Shown: in pieces, positions 35,513 through 44,168 of the stretch
How the letters are laid out: each line of letters starts with the position of its first letter
Position numbering within the stretch: the stretch's first letter is position 1
Source: Pantoea cypripedii
GTDB taxonomy: Bacteria > Pseudomonadota > Gammaproteobacteria > Enterobacterales > Enterobacteriaceae
Assembly (NCBI RefSeq): GCF_011395035.1
Contig: NZ_CP024768.1
Span: 2,021,286-2,085,285, forward strand
Reading direction: 5' to 3'
Length of the DNA stretch: 64,000 bases
Position numbers and translations under genes: made by a program
Notes under the pieces: model-generated
Database searches by the model: none
Seen by the model: only the letters and a program-made list of their open reading frames with translations
What the model was told of the DNA's origin: nothing

Positions 35513-35917
35513 ATGTTGCAGCAGGTTTCAGGGGGGGGGGGGCGGGGGATGCACAGAACCATCATCAGTGGTGAAAACGGCGTATGCAGAAATGAGGCAG
35601 ATTTATTACTGGCCGGAAATATGGCGCTTCCCTTGCGCTACGCCAGCCTGCCGTTGGGCAAAAGATTAAACAGGCTAGGGCTGAGGCTGGCACTGGCAAC
35701 CCGTTGCCCGCCAGCAGTGGAAGAACAGGTGATGTGGATCGTCAATGGGGCGATGCTGAAGGGTGAACTGCGCTACCGCAGACCGGAAATCATGGTCACG
35801 ACATTTTTGCAGCTGCTTTATGAGTACCGGGTTAATCGGGCGATGCCGTTACGTGCTGCGGTACGCGCTGCCGTGAAACGGTTTATGGCGGAAAATAGTT
35901 GTTTACCTGATCTGTAG
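35513..35917 (+). CDS. Hypothetical protein with a poly-G tract near its start
   Basis: A 134-codon frame if read from the ATG at 35513; a TTG at 35486 and an ATG at 35549 (122 residues) are other possible starts. Twelve consecutive G bases at 35531-35542 lie in frame between the first two ATG codons and would encode four Gly. The rest is basic and helical (LPLGKRLNRLGLRLALATRC, then AVRAAVKRFMAENSC), with no family I recognise. If translation starts before the G run, changes in its length would switch the gene on and off. If it starts at 35549, the run lies in the leader. The stop codon TAG falls inside a palindromic repeat. Confidence 0.4.
   Translation: MLQQVSGGGGRGMHRTIISGENGVCRNEADLLLAGNMALPLRYASLPLGKRLNRLGLRLALATRCPPAVEEQVMWIVNGAMLKGELRYRRPEIMVTTFLQLLYEYRVNRAMPLRAAVRAAVKRFMAENSCLPDL
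35531..35548. repeat. Homopolymer G tract (G12-C-G5)
   Basis: Twelve G bases, one C and five G bases in a row. Such tracts slip readily during replication and also cause sequencing errors. It is the longest homopolymer in the window that I noticed. Confidence 0.9.
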
Positions 35918-35937
35918 CGGCGCGATTTATCGCGCCG
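35914..35937. repeat. Single REP-like repeat overlapping a stop codon
   Basis: A single copy of gtagcggcgcgatttatcgcgcc. Its TAG serves as the stop codon of the hypothetical gene to its left. The hairpin lies between that gene and the convergent nitrilase gene. Confidence 0.85.
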
Positions 35938-35968
35938 TTTCAGGCTGGCCCTGGTGTTGGCCGTTAGA

Positions 35969-36889
35969 TTACTGGAAAGTTACGGTTTTTTTTGGTTTTT
36001 GGTCAACAGATAAAGAGAAAACATCCGGGCGGGCATAATGGCCGACCACATCAAAGTCATAACGGGCGCGAATCAGTTCATCGGTATCAATCTGCGCACA
36101 CAGCAAGCCTTCGCTGCCGCGTAGCGGACCGGCCAGTACATCACCCAAAGGGCCGATAATCACGCTGCCGCCCTGAATCAACGGACGCTGGCTATCCCAG
36201 CCGGGAATTTCAATCCCCAGTTCCGCCGGTGACGGCTGAATCTGGCAAGCACTGAGGACAAAACAGCGTCCCTCATGGGCGATATGCCGCATCGATGCCT
36301 GCCATACATCACGCTCATCGACCGTTGGCGCGCACCAGATTTGTACGCCTTTGGCATACATGGCGGTACGCAGCAGCGGCATATGGTTTTCCCAGCAAAT
36401 CGCGGCACCGATGCGTCCGGCCTGCGTATCCAGCACCGGCAGGGTGGAACCGTCGCCCTGGCCCCAGATCAAACGTTCGGTGCCGGTTGGCATCAATTTG
36501 CGATGCTTCGCCGCCAGCCCGGTTTCGGGTTCGAAAAATAACGCGCTGCAATATAAGGTGCTGCCTTCGCGTTCAATCACGCCAATCACTAATGCGGCCT
36601 GGGTTCTGCGCGCCAGATCCGCCAGCGCAGCGGTTTCTTTGCCCGGCACATCAATGGCGTTGGCAAAATATTCTGCCCAGGTTTCCCGTCCTTCCGGCAG
36701 GCGATACCCCAGCTGGGTGCCAAACGTTTCCCCTTTGGGATAGCCGCCGAGCAGGGCCTCAGGCATCACCACCAGACGGGCACCGCTGGCAATGATCTGA
36801 TCTTCATAAGACAGAATTTTTTCTAAGGTTTGTGCTTTGCCTGCAGGGGCGGAACCCATTTGCAGCACCGCCACGGTTGAGGTGGTCAT
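35969..36889 (-). CDS. Nitrilase
   Basis: A 306-residue carbon-nitrogen hydrolase of the true nitrilase branch, which turns an organic nitrile into the acid and ammonia. The Glu-Lys-Cys triad is visible: Glu in VMPEALLGGYPKG near residue 45, Lys in KHRKLMPTGTERLIWGQGDG near 127 and Cys in IGAAICWENHMPL near 160. The late HAREGRCF-like stretch (AHEGRCFVLSACQ) is also typical. In plant-associated bacteria such enzymes act on indole-3-acetonitrile or glucosinolate-derived nitriles. The ATG at 36889 has AGGG 8 bases upstream; the frame extends 11 codons further to a GTG. It is divergent from a LysR regulator that probably controls it. Confidence 0.88.
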   Translation of the reverse strand: MTTSTVAVLQMGSAPAGKAQTLEKILSYEDQIIASGARLVVMPEALLGGYPKGETFGTQLGYRLPEGRETWAEYFANAIDVPGKETAALADLARRTQAALVIGVIEREGSTLYCSALFFEPETGLAAKHRKLMPTGTERLIWGQGDGSTLPVLDTQAGRIGAAICWENHMPLLRTAMYAKGVQIWCAPTVDERDVWQASMRHIAHEGRCFVLSACQIQPSPAELGIEIPGWDSQRPLIQGGSVIIGPLGDVLAGPLRGSEGLLCAQIDTDELIRARYDFDVVGHYARPDVFSLSVDQKPKKTVTFQ

Positions 36890-36975
36890 GGTTAATACCC
36901 TGTTGCCGGAGATGTGAAGCACCGATATTCCCCGCTATAGTGATATGAATCAATCGGCCATGCTGTATATCAGAT

Positions 36976-37890
36976 ATGAATAAAATAAATATCGAGTCAC
37001 TCGATCTTAATCTCTTCAAAGTATTTGAAGCCCTGTATGAAGAAGGCAGCGCCAGCAGGTCCGCTGTGCGGCTGGGGATTACCCAGTCAGCGGTGAGCGC
37101 GGCGTTAGGCAGGCTGCGCAAAATCTATGGCGACCATTTATTTGACCGTACCGGGCGTGGTCTGCGTCCGAGTCGTCGGGCTGAAGAGTTAAAACCGATT
37201 GTCAGTGAGGCGTTGAATCGCTGTCGCCAGAGCCTTTCACTGGCGCAGCTGGATCAGGCGGCCTTCGATGGCCGCAGCGTGGTGCTGGGCTGGTCCGATG
37301 ATTACGAAATCGCACTGGCGCGCAAACTGATTAACCGCGTGGCACAGGAGTATCCGGGGCTGCGGCTGATATTCCGGCAAATTCACAGCCGGATTGCCGC
37401 CGGGATGTTGATGAATCGCATGGTCGATCTGGCGGTGACCGCGGGGAGCGGTAGCTCGGCAGCCTTGAGTAAAGAGTTAGTCGGGGTGAATGACTACGCC
37501 TGCGTCACGGATTTTGTGCTGACGACGCCACAGTTAACCCTCGATGAGTACACCGGACTGCAACATATTCTGATTTCATCGGGTGGCGTGGTGGGTATTG
37601 TCGATGAAGCACTGGCTGAACGGGGGCTGAAACGCACGGTTGAAGCCGCCGCGACGCATTTCTCCGCCGTTCCCTGGCTGATCAAAGGTTCACGATCCGT
37701 TGTGACGCTGCCCAGCCACGCCGCTCGCGCGATGGCGGAAATGTTCGATTTACAGCTTTTACGCTGCCCGATTGAATTACCTGAGTATTCGGTTGAGTTG
37801 GCCTGGCGAACCGACAGTCTCAGGGACCCGGCGGTGGCCGGGGTGAGAAATATTTTGCGTGAGTTGCTGAAGGTTATGTGTAAACCGTAA
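36976..37890 (+). CDS. LysR-family regulator, probably of the nitrilase gene
   Basis: A 304-residue LysR-type regulator. The N-terminal helix-turn-helix is LNLFKVFEALYEEGSASRSA from residue 11, with TQSAVSAALGRLRKIYGDHL near 36 and LFDRTGRGLRPS. The remaining 210 residues form the effector domain. It lies 86 bases from the divergent nitrilase gene, the usual layout for a LysR regulator and its target. The N-terminal sequence DLNLFKVFEAL is of the NodD/PcaQ-like group, which often senses aromatic compounds; the actual inducer is unknown. Confidence 0.87.
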   Translation: MNKINIESLDLNLFKVFEALYEEGSASRSAVRLGITQSAVSAALGRLRKIYGDHLFDRTGRGLRPSRRAEELKPIVSEALNRCRQSLSLAQLDQAAFDGRSVVLGWSDDYEIALARKLINRVAQEYPGLRLIFRQIHSRIAAGMLMNRMVDLAVTAGSGSSAALSKELVGVNDYACVTDFVLTTPQLTLDEYTGLQHILISSGGVVGIVDEALAERGLKRTVEAAATHFSAVPWLIKGSRSVVTLPSHAARAMAEMFDLQLLRCPIELPEYSVELAWRTDSLRDPAVAGVRNILRELLKVMCKP

Positions 37891-37895
37891 CTGCG

Positions 37896-39143
37896 TTAAA
37901 AACGTCGTGCCGGGCTAAACGCCTCCATCGCAATGCTGCTACGCTCGCCGTGCATCATTTCGGCCAGCAACATACCGGTGGCTGGGCCGAGGGTAAATCC
38001 CTGATGACCATGACCAAACGCACACCACATACCTGGCTGGCCCGGCACCGCGCCGATCACCGGTTTCATATCCGGCATACAGGGACGCGCACCTTTCCAG
38101 GGTTCGGCTTCCACGGCGGCACCCATAGGCACCAGCTGGCGCGCCACCTGTTCCACTGCCTGAAGCTGAACAGGGGTGGCAGGCGCATCAATATGGGCCA
38201 GTTCCGCTCCGGTGGTGATGCGTAAACCGCGCGCCATCGGCGCGAGCAGATAACCCCGTTCTTCATCCAGCATCCAGTGGCGTGGCGTTGCTCCCGCTAC
38301 CGGCTGGAAATGCTGATGGTAACCGCGCTTCACAAACAGCGGCGGGCGATAGCCAAAATCACCGGTCAGCTGTGGACTCCAGGGACCGAGCGCCACCACC
38401 ACCTGACGCGCCTGCAACCCTTCGCCACTCTGCGTTTGCACCTGCCAGCCACCGTCCGCCGTCGGGCGCAGCGTCTGGGCGTTACCCTGATGCCAGGCCG
38501 CTCCGCGTGCAAACAACAAGGCCGCATAGGCTTTTACCAGCGCGCCCGGATCGCGCACCGTCAGTGGGTCAGTCCAGTACACCGCGCCGCTTAGCGGTGC
38601 GCGTAATGCGGGTTCGGTGGCCTGTAGCTGGGCCGCGTCCAGCTTGCGATGATTTACTCCCATTGCCAGCAATTTGTCAGCGTCGAGAAAGGCCGCATCG
38701 CGCTGTTTATCACTGCGGAACAACATCAACCAGCCGCGCTCGCCCAGCAAATGGCGAGCGTTGGCGGCATCCAGTAACGCTTCATGGGTATCGATCGATA
38801 AGGCGATCAGCGAGGCGTAAGCCTTCGCGATCGGCGCATAAGCCTGGGGTGCCGAATGGGCGTAGTAGCGCAACAGCGGCGAGATGAGGGAAGGGATCGC
38901 GCGCGGATGATAACGCACATCCAGCCGACGATTGCCCGCCACGCTGAGTAAGGTACTGAGTTCACGCGGGAAAGCGTAAGGGTTAACCGCCTCGCGCTGG
39001 ATAATGCCCGCATTGCCATAGGAGGTTTCTTCGCCGGGATCGCGCCGGTCCAGCAGCGCGACATCATAACCTCGTTGCTGGAGATGCAGGGCGCAACTTA
39101 CCCCAACCATTCCGGCCCCCAGCACTAACACATCATGCGCCAT
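37896..39143 (-). CDS. FAD-dependent D-amino-acid dehydrogenase/amine oxidase (DadA-like)
   Basis: A 415-residue DAO-family flavoprotein. The FAD motif VLVLGAGMVGVSCALHLQQRG starts at residue 5, followed by LLDRRDPGEETSYGNAGIIQ near 28, which is typical of DadA. The motif VVVALGPWSPQL lies near 262 and PVIGAVPGQPGMWCAFGHGHQ near 350. It would oxidise a D-amino acid or secondary amine in the cytoplasm or at the inner membrane. The ATG at 39143 follows CGGAG; the frame extends 40 codons further without family similarity. It starts 4 bases after the RidA gene, whose product removes reactive imines from such reactions. Confidence 0.85.
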   Translation of the reverse strand: MAHDVLVLGAGMVGVSCALHLQQRGYDVALLDRRDPGEETSYGNAGIIQREAVNPYAFPRELSTLLSVAGNRRLDVRYHPRAIPSLISPLLRYYAHSAPQAYAPIAKAYASLIALSIDTHEALLDAANARHLLGERGWLMLFRSDKQRDAAFLDADKLLAMGVNHRKLDAAQLQATEPALRAPLSGAVYWTDPLTVRDPGALVKAYAALLFARGAAWHQGNAQTLRPTADGGWQVQTQSGEGLQARQVVVALGPWSPQLTGDFGYRPPLFVKRGYHQHFQPVAGATPRHWMLDEERGYLLAPMARGLRITTGAELAHIDAPATPVQLQAVEQVARQLVPMGAAVEAEPWKGARPCMPDMKPVIGAVPGQPGMWCAFGHGHQGFTLGPATGMLLAEMMHGERSSIAMEAFSPARRF

Positions 39144-39147
39144 CGCT

Positions 39148-39495
39148 TTACTCCGCAGTGGGTTTTTGCGCGACCACGGTGATCTCCAGCAACGCTTCCT
39201 GTAGCACCAGACCCGCCAGTACCGTGGTTCTGACCGGCAAAGGATCGCTGAACCATTTGGCATACGCCAGATTAAACGGGGCGAACAAATCGGCGTCGGT
39301 GAGATATACGGTACAGGAGAAGATATCTGCCAGGGTGCAGCCTTGTTCGGCCAGCGTGGCCTGAATGGTGTGCATCACGCGGTCAGTCTGGCGGCTGACT
39401 TCCGCCGCCAGCGAGCCATCCTCTTCAAACCCAATCACACCTGAGAGCCACACCTGATCACCGACCAGACGGACTTTGGAAAAAGGTAAATTCAT
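39148..39495 (-). CDS. RidA family imine deaminase
   Basis: A 115-residue RidA/YjgF/UK114-family protein. Relatives form trimers and hydrolyse reactive enamines or imines left by amino-acid oxidation. The signature RTTVLAGLVLQEALLEITVV near residue 88 contains the conserved Arg and Glu that hold the substrate acid. It sits between genes for an amidase and an FAD amine oxidase, so it may deal with the imine product of the oxidase. Confidence 0.9.
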   Translation of the reverse strand: MNLPFSKVRLVGDQVWLSGVIGFEEDGSLAAEVSRQTDRVMHTIQATLAEQGCTLADIFSCTVYLTDADLFAPFNLAYAKWFSDPLPVRTTVLAGLVLQEALLEITVVAQKPTAE

Positions 39496-39506
39496 GTTGT
39501 CCTCGT

Positions 39507-41006
39507 TTACTTTCCTAAAGGGAGATAAAAATCCGCCATACTGGCGATGGGCGACGCCTGACGCAGCGCGGCAATGTCCGGTTGCGGGCGCGCCAGCTGC
39601 GGATCATGGCTAAATTTCTGCTCCAGCGCTTTGGCCACCCGCAGCACGCCCGTGTCGTCCCCACGCTTGCCGATGATCTGCAAACCAAACGGCATCCCCT
39701 GCGCATCCCGCCCCAGTGGTAAGGAAAGGGAGGGCAGCCCGGCCAGCGAGGTGACATACGCCAGCGCCAGCCAGTGATAATAGGTCCGTGTCGGCTGGCC
39801 GTTGATTTCACGCGGATAAAGTTCGGTCCACGGACGTGGGCTGATGGTGACCGCTGGCGACACCATATAATCATAGTCGTGAAAAAACGCTTCCCAGCGC
39901 CGATACAGCTGGGTTTGTAAATCCAGTCCGCGCGCGATATCCAGCGCGCTGTAGCGCAAGCCTTCTTCAATATTCATGCGGACGTTTTCCCCCACTGACT
40001 GCGGCTGCTGCTGATACAGTTCACGTGTCGCGGTGAGAAACAACAGCGAGCGCAGGGTTTCGAACGCCTCATTCGCTCCCTGGCAATCCGGCGTCGCCTG
40101 TTCGGCGCTGGCGAACAGCGGGGCGATATGCTGCATTTTGCCGTGAAAGCACGCCACCACGCCTTGTTCGGTCGGGGCAAAGCCGAAATCACTGCTCCAG
40201 GCCAGGCGTTGCGAGGAAAGATCGATCGCGGCCAGCGGGAAGAACTCCTGTGGTTGCCGCAACTGGCGTCCTGGCACCACATGCGACAGGGGATCGCGCG
40301 CATCTTCGCCCTGCATCACGCTGAACATCAATGCGGCGTCATCCACCGTGCGTCCCATCGGACCCAGGGTGGAGATTTGCAACCAGGCGCAACCGCGTTT
40401 CTCTGCCGGGATGAGGCCCGCCGTCGGGCGGAAACCGACCACACCATTAAAGGCCGCCGGGTTACGTAGCGAACCGCCGGTATCGGAACCGGTTGCCAGC
40501 GACACCATGCCGCAGGCCAGCGCCGCCGCAGATCCGCCGGACGATCCTGCGGCCGAGCGGGTGGTATCAAACGGATTACCGGTGGTGCCATACACCGCGT
40601 TGCGTGAATTCCCTCCGGCACCCCATTCCGGCACGTTGGTTTTGCCGACGACGTTAGCGCCCGCGGCCCGCAATACCGCCACCAGCCGCTCATCCTGTTG
40701 CGCCACGTTGTGACGTTTCGCCACGCTGCCGAAGGTGGTTGGCAATCCGGCAGCGTCGATCATATCCTTCACGCCCAGCGGCAAGCCGTGTAATGGGCCG
40801 AGAGGTTCACCGCGCAGCAGCGCTTTATCCTGCTTTTGTGCCACGGCGCGCGCCGTGGCGAAATCACAGGCCACCAGCGCATTGACCGCCGGATTGACCT
40901 GTTCAATCCGGTTGATGCAGCTTTCCAGCAGCTCGCTCGGGGCGATGCTCTTTTCGCCAATCAGACAGCGGGCTTCAGTGGCCGGGAGATCGCATAACGT
41001 ATCCAT
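39507..41006 (-). CDS. Amidase-signature family amidase
   Basis: A 499-residue amidase of the amidase-signature family. The Ser-cisSer-Lys triad can be read: Lys in LPLGVKDMID near residue 80, cis-Ser and neighbours in AAGSSGGSAAALACG near 155 and the nucleophile Ser in SDTGGSLRNPA near 178. It cleaves an amide to an acid and ammonia or an amine; the natural substrate is not readable. AAGGA precedes the ATG at 41006; the frame continues 13 codons upstream to a weaker ATG. It belongs to a set with RidA, an FAD amine oxidase and an MFS transporter, which suggests use of an amide-linked amino compound. Confidence 0.88.
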   Translation of the reverse strand: MDTLCDLPATEARCLIGEKSIAPSELLESCINRIEQVNPAVNALVACDFATARAVAQKQDKALLRGEPLGPLHGLPLGVKDMIDAAGLPTTFGSVAKRHNVAQQDERLVAVLRAAGANVVGKTNVPEWGAGGNSRNAVYGTTGNPFDTTRSAAGSSGGSAAALACGMVSLATGSDTGGSLRNPAAFNGVVGFRPTAGLIPAEKRGCAWLQISTLGPMGRTVDDAALMFSVMQGEDARDPLSHVVPGRQLRQPQEFFPLAAIDLSSQRLAWSSDFGFAPTEQGVVACFHGKMQHIAPLFASAEQATPDCQGANEAFETLRSLLFLTATRELYQQQPQSVGENVRMNIEEGLRYSALDIARGLDLQTQLYRRWEAFFHDYDYMVSPAVTISPRPWTELYPREINGQPTRTYYHWLALAYVTSLAGLPSLSLPLGRDAQGMPFGLQIIGKRGDDTGVLRVAKALEQKFSHDPQLARPQPDIAALRQASPIASMADFYLPLGK

Positions 41007-41051
41007 CGCATCATCCTTCTTTAATTTATATGTTCGGGTTTGCACTGACGC

Positions 41052-41073
41052 GTAGCGGCGCGATTTATCGCGC
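41052..41073. repeat. Single REP-like repeat overlapping the MFS gene end
   Basis: A single copy of gtagcggcgcgatttatcgcgc between the amidase and MFS genes, which point the same way. The MFS gene's last Arg codon and TAA stop (41065-41067) lie within it. Confidence 0.88.
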
Positions 41074-42291
41074 AGGTTTTTCAGGTGCGCAATTCAGAAG
41101 GCGCGCACCGGTTTTTTCCGTGCGGATGGTCAGGCTCATCAGCGTGGAGAACGCCGCGGCCCCCATCAGGAACAGGAAAGCGGAGCCAAAGCTGAAGTGT
41201 TGCACCATCAGACCAATCGCCAGCGGGGCAATAAAACCTGCCGCCTGGCCGCCAAAGTTGATCACCCCGATACCCGAACCTACCATGCGCGGGGCGAGGA
41301 TTTTGGTCGGAAGTGCGACAGCCACCGCCAGCACAAACGATTTAAAGAAATAGGTGAATGCCTGGGCGACAATCACGCCGGTCAGCGTTTCTGCGCGGTA
41401 CATGCAACCGATAGAGATGGCGGTAAACAGGGCGCTGAACAGCAGCATCAGGTTTTCCCGGCCATTAAAGAATTTCACCATCACCCAGCCGCCGATAGCG
41501 GTCGCGATGCCCGCCATCAGATAGGGGATCGGCAGCAGCACGCCGACAGCCTTTAGGTCGAGGTGACGCTCGGTCATCAGATAAACCGGCATCCAGGAAT
41601 CCAGTCCTTTGTTGATCAGGCTCAGGCCAAACCACACCGCGGCGATTTTCCACAGCAGCGGGTGTCGCATGACGCTTTTCACGTCCTGAAGGTTAATCCG
41701 CTGCCGCTGTTCGCTGTCACTCGCCGGGGTGTTGCGCACGGTCAGGCTATATATCAGCACAAACACCAGCCCCAAAATCCCAATCAGCATAAAGGTGTGA
41801 CGCCAGTGGAAATGCAGCAGCAGTGGGGCAATTAACAACGGGGCGATCATGCTGCCGATATAATTTGACGACACCAGCAACGAAGTAATTTTGGGCTTCT
41901 GTTCGGTGCTGTAGTTTTCCGCCGCATTCTTAATGGCTGCCGAGGGGAAAGCGCCTTCGCCCAGACCAAACAACAGGCGGATGAATAATAAAGATGCCAG
42001 TGACCATGCCAGACCGGTCAGCAGGGTGAATAATGACCAGAAACCGATCGCCATAATCACCACCGACTTAGCGCCAAAACGGTCGGCCAGCCAGCCGCCC
42101 GGCAACTGCATCAGCCAGAAGCCAAAATAGAACACGCTTAACACCAGACCCAGTTCGGCGGGGCTGAGGTGCATTTCCGCCGTCAGCGCCGGTGCTCCCA
42201 TGCTCAGCACCACACGATCAATAAAGGCGATACACCAGGCGATATACAGCAAAATAACCACCCAATGCCGGTAAAACGATGAAGGTTGCAT
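41065..42291 (-). CDS. MFS transporter, anion:cation symporter type
   Basis: A 408-residue major facilitator with about 12 helices. FIDRVVLSMGAPAL near residue 24 and GGWLADRFGAKSVVIMAIGF near 66 match the ACS group, which moves organic anions such as hexuronates, tartrate or phthalate. It should carry the substrate used by the amidase, RidA and oxidase genes downstream. The terminal residues PAR and the stop are read from a palindromic repeat, so the insertion probably replaced or trimmed the original C-terminus. Confidence 0.88.
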   Translation of the reverse strand: MQPSSFYRHWVVILLYIAWCIAFIDRVVLSMGAPALTAEMHLSPAELGLVLSVFYFGFWLMQLPGGWLADRFGAKSVVIMAIGFWSLFTLLTGLAWSLASLLFIRLLFGLGEGAFPSAAIKNAAENYSTEQKPKITSLLVSSNYIGSMIAPLLIAPLLLHFHWRHTFMLIGILGLVFVLIYSLTVRNTPASDSEQRQRINLQDVKSVMRHPLLWKIAAVWFGLSLINKGLDSWMPVYLMTERHLDLKAVGVLLPIPYLMAGIATAIGGWVMVKFFNGRENLMLLFSALFTAISIGCMYRAETLTGVIVAQAFTYFFKSFVLAVAVALPTKILAPRMVGSGIGVINFGGQAAGFIAPLAIGLMVQHFSFGSAFLFLMGAAAFSTLMSLTIRTEKTGARLLNCAPEKPAR

Positions 42292-42357
42292 GGCAGTTCC
42301 TTATTAGCCGGAGGCGTGAATTTCTCAGCGGAAATTCATCCTGCCATGCGCTCAGGG

Positions 42358-42420
42358 TTATCACCATTTCAACTTTTTCACGTTATCCATAGCAAAACGG
42401 CAAAGATAACGTGGTGATAA
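42358..42420. promoter_or_regulatory. Nested inverted repeats upstream of the MFS gene
   Basis: Outer arms TTATCACCA (42358-42366) and TGGTGATAA (42412-42420) enclose inner arms CACGTTATC (42379-42387) and GATAACGTG (42405-42413). All are perfect 9-base matches. The element lies about 70 bases before the MFS start and after the LysR gene stop. It could be a paired operator or an RNA hairpin in the leader. I cannot tell which protein would bind it. Confidence 0.6.
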
Positions 42421-42490
42421 GGCCTTATTATTTCGCGCCGCCAGAAACAGCGAAAAAGGATTGATTCAGAGGCTGGGTAATAAGTGAATA

Positions 42491-43423
42491 TTATGATGTG
42501 ACGGCGGAAATAAACGGGGTGGATTCCATTTCACGAATAAAATGATCAATAAACGCCGTCACTGCTTTGGGTAAGCTGCGGCCCGCCAGGGTATTCAGTT
42601 CGATATTGATGCCGTGCAGATCCTGTCCCACCAGCGGGACGGCGCACAGATTATGCGCGCGGATATATTCCCGCACCGTCATTTCCGATGCGACCACCAC
42701 GCCCTGCTCGTAACGTACAAAGGCCAGCAGCGCGCTGATGGAGTTGGTGACAAACACCGGCGAAATAACGATCCCCTGGCGGCTACAGCAGGCATCGAAC
42801 AGGCGGCGCAACATAATTGGCCGTTCCGGCAGCCCGAGAGGATAACCACTGAGCTGCGACAGTTGTAACCCGCTGCGTCGGGCGAGCACATGATCGGGCG
42901 GCATAACCGCCACCAGGCGAGACTGCAAACGCCAGGCGACATGAATATTTTCCTCGGGAACCTGGCTGAAGGTCAGCCCGAGGTCACTTTCCCCCTCGCG
43001 CAGCCGCCGCACCACCTCTTCGGCGTGGGTGACATGCAGGCGAAAATGGATATCGGGATAATGGCGACGAAAGGAGGCGATCATCATCGGTAAAAAATCG
43101 ACGCTGAAGCCTGCCGAGCTGTCGATGCGCACTTCACCTTTACGCAGTCCACTCAGTTCGGCCAGCTCATGCACCACCTTTTCACTTTCCAGCTGGGTGC
43201 GGATCGCCCAGGCCGCCAGCAATTCCCCGGCGGCGGTGGGGATCATCCCTTCCTTACGCCGCTCGAACAGGGTTTCCCCCAGCCGATCTTCCAGGCCACT
43301 GATCTGACGGCTGATGGCGGAAGCAGCCACATTCAGTTTCTGTGCCGCCAGGCTGAGTGAACCCGAGCGAACCACTTCCAGAAAGTAGCGGACGGCATTT
43401 TCCTGCAGGTGGCGTGCTTTCAT
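42491..43423 (-). CDS. LysR-family transcriptional regulator
   Basis: A 310-residue LysR-type regulator. The helix-turn-helix lies in the first 65 residues (AVRYFLEVVRSGSLSLAAQK, then AASAISRQISGLEDRLGETL and LFERRKEGM). The effector domain follows with SSAGFSVDFLPMMIASFRRH near residue 100. The start at 43423 fits an AAGG site and the family N-terminus; the frame extends 34 codons upstream. It is oriented like the MFS-amidase set downstream and may control it. The wide, palindrome-rich gap to the MFS gene suggests a separate promoter there. Confidence 0.87.
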   Translation of the reverse strand: MKARHLQENAVRYFLEVVRSGSLSLAAQKLNVAASAISRQISGLEDRLGETLFERRKEGMIPTAAGELLAAWAIRTQLESEKVVHELAELSGLRKGEVRIDSSAGFSVDFLPMMIASFRRHYPDIHFRLHVTHAEEVVRRLREGESDLGLTFSQVPEENIHVAWRLQSRLVAVMPPDHVLARRSGLQLSQLSGYPLGLPERPIMLRRLFDACCSRQGIVISPVFVTNSISALLAFVRYEQGVVVASEMTVREYIRAHNLCAVPLVGQDLHGINIELNTLAGRSLPKAVTAFIDHFIREMESTPFISAVTS

Positions 43424-43439
43424 ACTCAGCCTTGTTTCG

Positions 43440-44168
43440 TTAATGATGAATGATTTGGTCGAGAAAATTTCGTGCGCGCGGTGAAGCCGGGGTGGTGAAA
43501 AAGGTCTCGGTCTCGGCGTCTTCAATTATTTCCCCGGCATCCATAAAAATGATGCGGTCAGCAATCTTACGGGCAAAGCCCAGTTCATGGGTGACACAAC
43601 ACATGGTCATGCCTTCAGCAGCCAGTTCCGCCATCACCGCCAGCACCTCCGCCACCATTTCAGGATCCAGTGCCGAAGTGGGTTCGTCAAATAACATCAC
43701 TTTGGGATTCATCGCCAGTGCACGGGCGATGGCGACACGTTGCTGCTGACCACCAGACAGCTGCGCCGGATATTTATGCCCGTGACGTTCCATACCCACG
43801 CGTTGCAGCAGTTCCTGCGCTTTATCTAATGCCGCCGCACGCGGGCGTTTCAGGTTACGCATCTGCGGCACAATCAGGTTTTCCAGCACCGTCATATGCG
43901 GGAATAATTCGAAGGACTGGAACACCATGCCAACCTGCTGGCGCAGGGCGGTGAGATTGGTTTTCTTATCACTGAGCTTCATGCCATCCACATCGATTTC
44001 GCCACGCTGAAACGGCTCCAGCGCATTGATGCATTTTATTAAGGTGGATTTCCCGGAACCGGACGGGCCGCAAATCACCACCACTTCGCCTTTTTGAATA
44101 TTCAGCGTGCAGTTTTTCAGCACCGGCAACTGACCATAATATTTCGACAGATTATTAATGGCGATCAT
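43440..44168 (-). CDS. Polar amino-acid ABC transporter ATP-binding protein (GlnQ type)
   Basis: A 242-residue ATPase of the GlnQ/HisP group. Walker A is GPSGSGKST near residue 34, the signature LSGGQQQRVAIARALAM near 136 and Walker B VMLFDEPTSALDPEMV near 158, then the switch His in CCVTHELG. CAGGAG precedes the ATG, which overlaps the stop of the M20 gene by four bases. The matching permease and binding protein are encoded on the other arm of the divergent cluster, beyond the 985-residue oxidase gene. Confidence 0.9.
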   Translation of the reverse strand: MIAINNLSKYYGQLPVLKNCTLNIQKGEVVVICGPSGSGKSTLIKCINALEPFQRGEIDVDGMKLSDKKTNLTALRQQVGMVFQSFELFPHMTVLENLIVPQMRNLKRPRAAALDKAQELLQRVGMERHGHKYPAQLSGGQQQRVAIARALAMNPKVMLFDEPTSALDPEMVAEVLAVMAELAAEGMTMCCVTHELGFARKIADRIIFMDAGEIIEDAETETFFTTPASPRARNFLDQIIHH

